Assembly (NCBI GenBank): GCA_964035795.1
Contig: OZ038323.1
Span: forward strand, 8,099,227 to 8,163,226
Source of the DNA: Pterobdella sp. o SKG-2022
Lineage: Eukaryota > Annelida > Clitellata > Hirudinida > Piscicolidae
Direction of reading: 5' to 3'
Length of the DNA: 64,000 bases
Within the stretch, counting starts at the first letter, position 1; each line of letters begins with the position of its first letter. The notes below the pieces were generated by a model. It ran no database searches and had not been told where the DNA came from. It was given only the letters and a program-made list of their open reading frames with translations. This document shows, in pieces, positions 13,501 through 24,568 of the stretch. Both the position numbers and the translations under genes were made by a program.

Positions 13501-15354
13501 GGGTGAAGACATTATAAAGGAGGATGTTCAGTGGAGGAATGGTGAACTTTCCAAAGTAGTATGAATCAATCAACACTAGAGGAAGCTTGGGGTAAACAAA
13601 TAATGAGCTAATAATAATAATAAGAATGAAGTAATGATAACAATAATACTATATTAGCTAAAACATTATTATTATGACAACTTTTCATGTTATACTGATC
13701 ATTCATATTAAAGTTGTTCAATAGTTTTTTATAGTAGCTGAATCAATTAATCAAAACTTTTAATCAGTTGAACTTGGATGCCTCACCAAGAGAAGGAAGG
13801 CAGAAAGGAGAGTTTTGAATACAAACTCATGCAACTTTTTGTGTTGCAACACCATTTCCATAGCCAATGGGATTCTTTAAAACCATGTATTTGTAGAAGA
13901 TTTGTAAAAGTGTTTTATTGGACAATATATATATTAACTATGAATTTTGGAAATTTGTTATATAATAAAAAAAAATGTTATATTAGGCATATTGTTTGAA
14001 AAATTTTCAAAATATTATATGCCTTGTGATTTATTTGATTGATCTTAAATAGGATAAATGAAAATTGAGTCAATCATGGAACATACCCAATTATAGCAGC
14101 AAATGGCCAGCCATATATGGAAGCAAGACCAACAAGAAGGACGGGCACAAAAACTGAATGATTCAACCACCAATACGCATAAGCAGACATACATGCATAC
14201 ATGGAGAAAGAAGAAGGAAGAAAAGCTGTAGATGATATATAGAGTGCTGGACTGATGAGAGAAAAAATGAAGAAAAAGAAAATGGTTTTCTTTTTGTGTG
14301 TTTTTGATACACTTCTGTATGGTTATAATTAGAAAGTTCAATGAATCAGCATAATACAAATTAATATAAATTGTACTGAAATAAAATGCAGCAGTTATAA
14401 AGCGCTTTTCATGATAGAACAAAGCACTTGCTAAAAATTTAATGTAGCAAAAAAACTGTGAAACAGGTGCCAATTGAATCAATTGGTAAATTAGTTGGAC
14501 TTTTATAGTAGTATAATAAGATAACGTATGTTTTAAATAAGTTGAAACCAAAATACTGCTTATTATTGATATGACCCTTATACTTATACATTGAGTACTT
14601 GCCTTAGAAAATATGTTTCAAACAAGCATGATGCCAATGCCATCAGACACCTAATGATGTAGAACTGTACAATCTGTAACCATTTCATATTCTATTTCAT
14701 TATTCTGAAAAATTAAGTTAACATCCCAGCATGGAGATAAAATGAAACAAAAATAATTGCACTAACAATTCATATTATAAAATATATAATATATCATAAT
14801 GTGTATTATATAGGATAGTTTTACAACAAAATTTGATAATGAGCATCATTAAAATAAAATTAATTCAATAAAAATTTATTTATATTCTAATCAATATCTA
14901 CTTTGTTACTGGTGAAGATTTTGTTAATGAACCAAACAGGGAGAGCAATAGTGTAAAGATATGCATAAGATCTGATAGCATAGGCTGGTGAATACTCCCA
15001 TGTCTGGAAGCCATGACCATGCACTAAATAGTGAACCTGGTACAAAATTAAGTTTTTATTGGTAGCTATTGAAAGATTCTTATTAAAATTTTTATTGAAT
15101 TAAAAACGGTGAAAAAAATTACTGGCTCCCAATAGTTAAAAGTTTCATCGCAGTCCGATATGTTATTGTACAAAGCTGAGAATATTCTTGCCGTTAAAAT
15201 GCACACAAAAGCAAGAAGATACATTGAAAATTTTTCCAAAGATGAATTTCTATTGTTTCTGTGAAAAAATTGAGTTCAGTTCATTTAAATCATAAAAGTT
15301 TATTGCTAACTTTTTTTCAGCTCTTTCTTTCAAAAACTCTGTTCGCTGCCGCAT
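10541..15354 (-). CDS. ALG9: ALG9 alpha-1,2-mannosyltransferase (GT22)
   Basis: Sixteen coding exons on the minus strand: 15354-15311, 15258-15123, 15036-14902, 14673-14603, 14314-14087, 13874-13787, 13585-13480, 13270-13182, 13089-13047, 12899-12829, 12481-12410, 12069-11964, 11737-11605, 11345-11216, 10974-10844, 10646-10541. They sum to 1689 nt, 562 aa with all phases matching (human about 611). The enzyme is an ER membrane protein that adds alpha-1,2 mannoses to dolichol-linked N-glycan precursor in the lumen, with dolichyl-phosphate mannose as donor. Family marks seen: SDCDETFNYWEP at 49-60, FQTWEYSPAYAIRSYAY from 70, SSTAFLPSSFSMY, IDSYYFGK, NVFTQHGPDLYG, PHKEERF near 335-341, VCVGKEWYRFP near 423-433, and FLDASRS near the end. 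Intron 4 appears to use a GC donor (AG|gcaagt), the only choice that keeps frame. It is divergent from the GPCR gene, 623 bases apart. Confidence 0.95.
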
Positions 15355-15977
15355 GTTTGAATATAATAAAAAAAGTTACTGTCAATTTATAAATATTTCT
15401 TATTATTGAAATATATTTCGAATTTATTGAAATCTTATAAGACGTAATGTTGAAATAACTTTTAAATTAGTACAAAAACTAAAAGTTATCAAATTTTGTA
15501 TTAAGTTTTATAAACTAATTAACTCAGATGGGTACAATCTAGCATTTTTGATTGGCTTCAAAAAAAATTTAAACAAATTATACTAAATTTCTCTACAAAC
15601 AGTAACAACCATATGATATGAATGTTATCTTCTTCATCGAAAAGAATGAATGAAAATTTCACGAAGGTTTTATCACGCATAGCGAATGAAACTGGTGAAA
15701 AAGTTTAGATATCATTGGTAAATAAAAAAATATTCTTTTTAAAACCATTCTTCGTTATCTATAGCAAATCACTAAAATTATTGCCAAGCATTATCGCGTT
15801 TATATATAGTGTATGCATCTTTATATTCCCTAAAACATTGTTATCACATCATCATCATTATAACAACGCCCTAACATTTGTTTCACATTAACTCAATTTG
15901 AGATACTTTTCAATTATAAATGAGGTATACTGAAAAGAGCACTGCTAAATAAAAAAGTTGATCAAAATTTTTTCAAA
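15355..15977. promoter_or_regulatory. Shared divergent intergenic region, ALG9 / GPCR
   Basis: The 623 bases between the minus-strand ALG9 start and the plus-strand GPCR start must hold both 5' UTRs and both promoters unless further 5' exons exist. It is AT-rich. A TATATATA run lies near 15800, but I cannot tie it to a start site. Confidence 0.4.
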
Positions 15978-16841
15978 ATGGAGCCAAATGTGACCAGCAT
16001 AGAAGTGATGCGATCAGAACAGATCTTCAGACCAATATTTGGATGTGTTATCATGAGCATTTGCTCACTTCTGAGTTTAATTGCCAATATCTTACTCTTG
16101 TGGACTATTGCGAGGCAAAAATTTCTCTACAACTTCCATTTCATCTCCATCGCCAACATCGCGTTATGTGACCTCGTCTTGACCCTTCTCACTCCCATCA
16201 CATTATGGAAACTTCTCATTTATGATATCTTCATCGAAAAATTTCTATGTGGAGTTTATTCGGCTGTACCAACCATCCATGTTTTAAGCATAACTATCAC
16301 TGTTCTTTTACTCGCTGTAGTCCGCCTTAAATATGACACAAGTTTCCAATTTGGAGTCAAAAAAGACCATAATATTGCGATATTTGTGATGATTGCTGTT
16401 TGGATAATATCATTATTAGTGGCTTTGGTACTAGTACTGTTTGCAGACGATTCTACAAGCCACTTTTGTGTGGTAAGATGGCCTATTAATACATTCATAT
16501 TCTACATCATCACCTCATTTGTTCCCTTATTCATCGCAACCATCCCTGTTGTGTGGATGATCGCCAAAGTGAGAAACCAAATGCCAAGTATCGAAAACCT
16601 TTCCACAATGCAATTGGACCCTAGATTTGACATCATGGTCGTACTGTACTGGACATTATTTTTCACTGTTAATGTGACTTGTCAGTCAACATTAATAATT
16701 GTGCAATACAAGATGAGCGATTCTGCATTGGTAGTGGTAACGGTTGTTTTCATGTTGTTGAGCTTCTTCAAAGTGATCATTTTCTTCAGCATGGATCGCT
16801 ACTTGCAGAAAGCCTTCACACTAACCTTCAGAAAACATTGA
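15978..16841 (+). CDS. Divergent rhodopsin-like (class A) GPCR, single exon
   Basis: Intronless 287-aa protein from ATG to TGA. Seven hydrophobic segments can be placed near residues 23-48, 55-80, 90-115, 131-153, 172-200, 217-243 and 248-271. An N-glycosylation site NVT lies at residues 4-6. A Cys at the start of TM3 (FLCGVY) and one in the second extracellular loop (SHFCVVRW) can form the usual disulfide. TM2 keeps a LAxxD-like form, ANIALCDL. At the end of TM3 the DRY box is replaced by VRL, and TM7 has no NPxxY. The third intracellular loop is short. It is a plasma-membrane receptor by family; ligand unknown. Loss of two activation motifs means it may be a fast-evolving chemosensory-type or atypical receptor. 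It could also be one copy of a lineage expansion. Not assignable to a named subfamily from sequence alone. Confidence 0.85.
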   Translation: MEPNVTSIEVMRSEQIFRPIFGCVIMSICSLLSLIANILLLWTIARQKFLYNFHFISIANIALCDLVLTLLTPITLWKLLIYDIFIEKFLCGVYSAVPTIHVLSITITVLLLAVVRLKYDTSFQFGVKKDHNIAIFVMIAVWIISLLVALVLVLFADDSTSHFCVVRWPINTFIFYIITSFVPLFIATIPVVWMIAKVRNQMPSIENLSTMQLDPRFDIMVVLYWTLFFTVNVTCQSTLIIVQYKMSDSALVVVTVVFMLLSFFKVIIFFSMDRYLQKAFTLTFRKH

Positions 16842-17079
16842 GGTTCATACTTTACCTTTATGATCATATGGATGAGCGTTAAAGTTGTGTGTGGGTTTGA
16901 ACTCAAAAGGCCATTATTATCGTTTGGTTCTACGATGATTTCGATATATTGATATATGATATAAGATATATACAAATGCGTTTAGTGTTTTGGGAATTTG
17001 AATTAAAATATTTTCGACTTGACTTTCATCAATAATGTTGTTGAGAACATTGAGAATATATTAAAGCATTAAAGATTTA

Positions 17080-17085
17080 AATAAA
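17080..17085 (+). terminator. Candidate polyadenylation signal AATAAA after GPCR
   Basis: AATAAA about 240 bases after the GPCR stop codon. In such AT-rich DNA this hexamer is common, so the assignment rests on position only. Confidence 0.35.
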
Positions 17086-18134
17086 AAATTGAATTTTTTA
17101 TAAGTTTTCAAAAAGAACTTAAAATTTCGAGTATTATTTGTTACAACTATTGGTAAGAAAATCCTATGATCTCTTGAAGGTGTTACAAACTTCCCCGTTT
17201 TAAGAGGTAAAAATAAATTTTCTGTTCACAATATTGTGATCTATTTTTAACTTTTATTTGGATGAGAAAAAGTTCAATTTTTTAATTCTGTATTGAATGC
17301 GAGAGTTGGAGTAAATTATATTGAGAGACATTTTAGTACCATCGTGGTTGTACATAAAATAAAAACCATGGTATTGATTTGGTAATTGATTAACTGAAGC
17401 CTGGTGAAACCTACCCATTAACCGTTGGTAGTCGGCTCGCAGACATTCACCGTCATAGCCATGGTCATATAGATCAATTTTGATCCTGTCTCAAATATAA
17501 GTTCCCAACGACAACTATCACACAGAATCATACCATCGTTCAACACGAGGAGGCCAAGGTTGGACTTTCGTAGGTAGTTTTTCGAATAAACGTGTTTTTC
17601 GATGAAATAGTTTTTTGAAAACTAACAACTAAATAAAAATTTTGGTTTTAATTAAACAAAACTTTAAATTTTTATCAATTCCAGTTTGGATACATTTCAC
17701 AGCACGTATGCAAACCAGAAACCTTATCCCCACTACGGCACAACACAGTTTGGAACTTTTTCAATTTCACTTTTACAAATTTAATTTTTTTGAAATAACA
17801 TATTGTTACCACAATATTGTGAATGAAATCACAGACTTTCAGCAAATGAAAAACAAAATAAGCACTTGGACCGTTTGAAAATGTTGCGTTAAAATGAGAC
17901 ATCTGGCCAGTAATTTAGTAAGCTTAATGATATAATTATGAAAGAATACAATGACGAGATCATTATGTTTCACGATAAAAATAATCAACTAGAATATAAA
18001 GTTATATTACAAGCATAGAATCCAAATAATTGAAGAACTTTATTATCTGCCTTGGACCAATGAGCACAAATGGATGGATGTGATAGAAAGATAGATCGAT
18101 GAATGATGGTTTGATAAACAGCTAGTTTGTCAAC

Positions 18135-18584
<450 letters not shown>

Positions 18585-20135
18585 TTCATTTGAAAACTTT
18601 TGCGTGATAAAAACTGTAATAGTTGGTTTTTCTTAAATAAATCCAAAACTGAATTGTAGCTGAAATTGTCGAAATAATTCACCAAGCCATCATGTTTTTT
18701 AGCAATCTTTCTTGCACTTCTCAATACACTAATTTTAGAAACAATATTAAATATAATAAAAACCTGTAATTATACAGTGCCAATTTAAATAAATAAAATT
18801 TGAAGCCATTGGCGATGGAGTATAGGATTGTACGGAAGATGAAGCAACAAACGAATATAATAGCAATAATCGAACATAAAGAGTTCATTGAGAGGTTAAT
18901 TTTGTCAATTATTTCCTCGTGTAATTAAAAAAGAACTGCATCTCAGTATCAAATTTAAATTTGTTGGAGTGAATCAAGAAGAGAGAGAGAGAATGGAAGG
19001 GAAGAAGGGTTTATAAGAGAAAGCATTGTAGAAAATGGTCTTCTACTTATGTATGTAGATAGTTGTGTTTTATCTTATTAAAAAGTTGAGTTTAATTATT
19101 GAAGATTTTACAACACTGTTGAAGTTTTTTGATCTTTATCTCTAAAAGTTTGTATGATTTTCTTGCGTGTTTATGATTTCAGAAACAAATAAAATAAAAG
19201 ATTAAAAATTGAAAATGGAAATAAAATATTACATTTGAAAAATATAATTTTATATAAAATTTACCACAATTGTTACCACAGACAGATAGAATGTAACTAA
19301 TAATAATAATAATAAAATCAAGAAACACATTAAGCTTTGTACACTTTTTTGTCGATTTAATTTTGACTCAAGAATAAATAGCCTAGATTTAATCAAAAAA
19401 ATTATTCAGAGATGAATGTTTTCCAAATAACTATTTGAGAAAATAAACGCGTTAATGAAAATTTAACTGAACTCAAAGTAAACTTAAAAAAGATTCAAAA
19501 CGTAAATAAGTATAAATATTTTATATAGCTACCTGAATTTATCAACCTGTTATGAATTTCTCAAGTGCTGCATACAATGTGGTCTGTTATAACATACTGA
19601 TGACCATTAGAGAGGCATCATGCTAATTCTCAAGCAGTACAAACTCTTGTGATATCGAACAATATATCATGCTTAAGGTCCTGGGCAAACTTTGTTCTAT
19701 TTAAAAATGAATACCTTTTTTGTATTTTTCTGTATAAAAATAAAAAAACAAACATGAGTTTTTAGCTCTAGTCGAATGAGTTTTCTTGTAATGTAAAAAT
19801 AATTGAATTTTTCAATGTATTTCGCTTTGAAGTTAAAAGAATTTTACGTTTTGAAAACACTAAGAGCCTTTGTGAAACTAACATCAAAAGAAAACAGCGT
19901 GAAAAACCTTTCAGACTGTAGTTTCAACAATAATTTCAACTTGAAAGAAAAATTTTAAATAAAAACCGCAGACACGCTTTTATGCTGCATATTTAATACT
20001 TGGGAGAACAAATATAATTCTTTGAAAAAATGTTTATGTCAAAAGTATAATTCAAATATAAAATAATTAAAAATATATATAAAAAATTTTTGAAAATAGA
20101 ATATTAAGAAAAAAGATAAAAGTTCCGACAAGTCT

Positions 20136-20212
20136 CACCGCAGAAGCCATAGTGGTAGGGCAGTTTAAACACCGCAGAAGCCATAGTGGTAACCGCAGTT
20201 TAAACACCGCAG
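20136..20212. repeat. Two and a quarter copies of a 34-35 bp direct repeat
   Basis: The unit begins CACCGCAGAAGCCATAGTGG and ends in CAGTTTAAA. Copy 1 is 20136-20169, copy 2 is 20170-20204 with a small change in the middle, and a third start (CACCGCAG) follows. It is markedly more GC-rich than its surroundings. Confidence 0.85.
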
Positions 20213-22745
20213 CGGTCGTTGTAAACATCAAAAACTCCAAAGATTGACAAGGCTTTTTTGCAATTGATTGATCTTTTAAAGCTTCGTGGTTCGAATTAAT
20301 GTGGACTGATTGGAACTTTTCGCCTAGAGATTAAATACAAACTTTCATGACTTTTTAAGGGCTATTTAACTTTTATTAGTTTAAAAAAATCCACAGTTTT
20401 AATTCAACTGTTTTCATAAATAAATAATCATAGACAGTAGTAAAAATGTAATAAGAATTGTAGAAAGATCAGAAAATAGATTTTTATTGCCTTAATATTG
20501 TTTTTTGATTTAAAAATAAAACAACACAAGAGTTGAATCAATGCGAGAGTGCATGGCGGTTGTTACATATCACCTGCGTTTCTGTGAATAATCAAAAAAA
20601 ACTCAATTTTTGCAAAAAAACCAAATTTTAAAGGTAATTTCAGAAATTTTAGCACTACTTTTTCAAATAAAAGTTTTAAATTGCCTCAAAAAATATGAAT
20701 TTGATTGGTACAATTGCGTTTTAAAATGATAGTAAAATCGTCTAATGCATTCATTTAGAGAATTGAATAGAAAACATTCACAGTTAAATTTCAAAAAACC
20801 CGGTAAAACATTATCTTTGGAATTTTTAGCTAAAATCATTATTTCAATATCAGTTAATTTTTGAGATTTATTTGAGTGTATGAAATATAAATAAAATCAG
20901 CCTAAAATAAATCAAGGGGATACATAAATCAGAATATAGTTGGGATTTGGTAATTATATATTAATAAATAAACTGAAAAAGCATATAGTCTTTATGCATA
21001 ATTTATCCGTAAATAGAAAGAAAACAGAACAAAATTTTTGATTTTTATTTTACATAAATATAAATTTATTTATCTAATCAACTTTTAAATTACCTCTCTA
21101 TGATTTAAACATACGTAAGTTTTTATCTTTTTTCGTTTTTTTGAAAAATAATTTTTAGTTTTATTTCGTTCTTTTTTGAATAAAAATTCCAGTTTTTCAC
21201 CAAACGACAGTCATTATGAAAGAATCTAATGAGCGCAGATGGATGAATCTAATTGGTATTGACGCTTTGAATAGTCAACTATGGAAATTGAGTACATTTA
21301 TTATTAATATTTCTCCAAGTATTCTCCTTCTAATACGAAGTATTGATGTATACCCAATGATGTGGTGCACTAATTTCAATCTGGGGATTGTTATTTTATT
21401 CAAATTAAAAAAATATAGCTATAAGTGCACATCAAAGATATCTCACACTGCAGAGTACAGTTATTCAATGGTAACTTTGAATAACAGGCAAAACATATGC
21501 AATTGTTAAGACGTAAGTTTGGAAACCTGACGAAATACTTAGAGGTAATTATCTACAGCGAGTCTTATGGGAGCACAAATATTTAGTTTTTGGATGATAT
21601 TTTAATGATAAAAAAATCAATAATAACCATAGCAAAAATAATCCTAATAATAATCATCATAAAACACAACTTCTCAACAACTTCTATCATTATTTCAAAG
21701 AAATTATTCTTGAAAAACTGTAGAAATTTTTTTATTTGAAATTGAATATATGAATATATATATTGAAGATAAACGTCTTTTGATATTTATTTGACTACAA
21801 TGCAAATGTAATTATCATTTTTGAAATGTTAAAGCTCAAATTTCACACAAAATTCTATGATTTTGTAGATAATATGCATAATAAGAAATATATATAAGCA
21901 ACATAAAAGAACTTTAGTTTGGTCATTTTATCCGTATAAGCAACAAAAAAATTTAATTCCAGCCGCTGTCTTTAATCATCCCCTATCAAACTTCCTTACT
22001 ACCTTTCTATTCGGTACATAAAAACCTGAAACTTTATTGGCTTTCTCTCGTTAGTTCCCCCATCAAATGTTCGCGCTGTTTCCCTTTATTTGTTGTGTTT
22101 TAATGCATCGTGTGGTAATAACTTTGATGGGGAACTAACTTGGTGACAAATTTAATTGACTTTTAAATTATTTAACTGAGTGTTTAAGGCAGAAACGATA
22201 GATTGAAGTTTTGCCATTTTATGTTAGTGCTTATTTGCATAGTAGATTTTAATAGCAAAGTTGATGTTAATTATGAATAAAAAATGCCTAGAATTTATTA
22301 AATTAGGTGAAAAAGAATGGTTGAAAAAATTAAATTTAAAACCTGAAAACAAATGTCAGTTGTTTAGATGTTCGAAGAAAAGTTCCAAATTAAATCTTCA
22401 TTGAAATCAGCTTTTCCAATTGCATTTATCAAATCTTTTGCTACTATTACAGAATAAGTTTTTTCTAATTTAAACCGAATTCAAAAAAATAGTCTTGATT
22501 TCAAAATAACTTTTTCAGAAATTAATCAAAAAAATTGTTCATAATTACCTTTATCAATTTTTTGTGTTTTTAAATTGGGGAAACTACCTTTGTAGACTTT
22601 CTATGTGATTTTTCATCATTTCTTTTACAATTCTCATCAAAATAACACAATAATTTTTCCAATTTCAGTGGAAAGTATAAAAAAGATGGGAGATTTATGA
22701 AAAAAAATAAAAACCAATATAGAATAACCGTTGAAATTTTCTAAA

Positions 22746-24071
22746 ATGCTTCCATTTTCTTTATCGAATATATTTTTCTCTTTATCATTTATATCAAGCT
22801 TCACTACATTTCATTGTTGGTCTTCATCATCTTCAAAGCCATTTTCTTCTTCTTCATCTTCTTCCTTCTCCTCATCACTGCCACCAACTTTCTCTTTCTT
22901 TTTCACACCATCATCATCAGCACCTCTAATAACTTCCTCTTTCATTTCCAGTAATTTATTTTCAAATGATGTACGCAAAACAACCATCACACCTGTTCCT
23001 TTTTTGTCGCTCTCATTCTCGCCATTTTCGCCAACGTTATTAAACGCATCATCTTTATCACTGTTGTGTTATTTCTCACTAACAAAACCACAAGCGACAA
23101 AAAAAAGAAAAATTAAATTTTTTTTGACTTTTAAAACGCCAAGACTATGTAGAAATTTTTTAAAAAATTTGAGAAACTTTCAATACTTGAAACATGGCTC
23201 GATACTTAGGAGTAAGAAGAAACGCCACTTTCTTCCTAACACCTTGTTCCGCTTGGATGCCATTTATGTAGCGACAAATTCGTTTAATCAAGCGGAAAAA
23301 GGTCAATCAATGCCAAAGATTACAAATCACATGGAAAGCTCTCCTCATTTGTTAAGACTCCCTCTATTCCCCCCGAGAGTTCACTTAGAAAAAAAAGATT
23401 CTTCAGAAAAATTTCTGAAAAAATTAATTTTTGATGTAAGATATGAAAGAATTGAAAGATATTTAATGGCTAAAATTGTTAATTTATATCTTGAAAAACT
23501 TCATAAAAACAATCTTCAAAAAAACCCAGTAAAAATTAAGTTTAAAAAATCTCAAATGTTACATCAATACACAATCAAACAAAAAGCAAAAAATAACGAT
23601 AGAAAAAAAAACAGCCAAAATAAAAGAAAAAGAAGGAAGACAGATTTTATAAAAGTGACAAATAAGACTACGCAGTTTGCTACAACAAAGCTCGATCTTC
23701 TATCTCACAAACAAACAAATCAAACACACAAAAGACGACCAAAAAGTTATTTTTCCACACAAAAAATCATTTTTCTAAAGTCAAAAAATACCCCATATCT
23801 CTTCAATCAAAACTACAATAAACAAAAAGACCGCACAAAACGACGCTATCTTCCATTGTTGCAGTCCAAACATTTGAGGCATCAGGTAACTTCACAATAT
23901 CCCAGTCAAACGTTTTTATACTTTATTTCCCTCATCACTCATACCGTGGTTTCAAGGTGGCTTTTCAGATTACGTACGCCTACTATTGCTCATTTCTTAG
24001 ATCGTGTTTTTCACACAAAAGACAATATTTTCAAAGTTTTAATTGTTTTTTATAAAAAATATTTTCAAAAG
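22746..24071 (+). CDS. Probable first exon of EB-module gene (Ser-rich then basic)
   Basis: A 442-codon open frame from ATG, unusually long for DNA this AT-rich. It starts with a hydrophobic run (residues about 4-27) that could be a signal peptide, then a Ser-rich block to about residue 60, a Ser/Pro/Leu segment to about 120, and then a Lys/Arg/Asn-rich region to the end. No known domain is seen. At 24071 the frame meets AAG|gtattc in phase 0, and the next Cys-rich exon opens at 24569 in phase 0 after a TTTTAG acceptor, a 497-base intron. That fit is the reason I join it to the downstream gene. Without splicing, the frame stops 15 bases later. Alternatives: a separate gene, or a fortuitous frame over a TTC/TCA triplet tract. 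Function unknown. Confidence 0.4.
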
Positions 24072-24568
24072 GTATTCTGGGGCTTTTAACAGCCTCTCTT
24101 TGTGAAACGGCCCAAATTCAACTTACTGAACTATTGTTTTATAAATATTAAAAAACATATTTTGGAAAGATTTCAAATGTTTGCATATTAAAAATTTTCA
24201 ATACAGCGAGTATTTTTCAAATATAGGATTTTTTATTGTGATTGTTGGAAACTCATTTCAAAAGTTGATAGGCTCAAATCACCTCTGAGCATGAAAAAAA
24301 CTCGCCGACAAAATCATGTAACTGTCTATTAACAATCTATACGGAATCTTTTGGAAAGTATATTCTGTTTTTAATAACTTCAAATTTCAACTATTAAACA
24401 CAATAATTCAGATTCAGGTCGGAAACTCTAAAATAATTAAAAAATCTTCGTGTTTCTTGTTTAGTAAGCACTTCATGTCTATTTCTCATACTACAACAAG
24501 CTCCCATACTCAATCAAAAACATTTTTCTACCATACAACGAACTCTTAAACTCATTCTCTGCTTTTAG

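Noticed and set aside
13778..13999. 73-codon plus-strand frame
   Set aside because: Opposite strand of an ALG9 exon (13787-13874); shadow.
21216..21509. 97-codon frame starting at a true ATG
   Set aside because: No family match, no splice context and ordinary composition for AT-rich DNA; it may be chance. Transcript data would change this.
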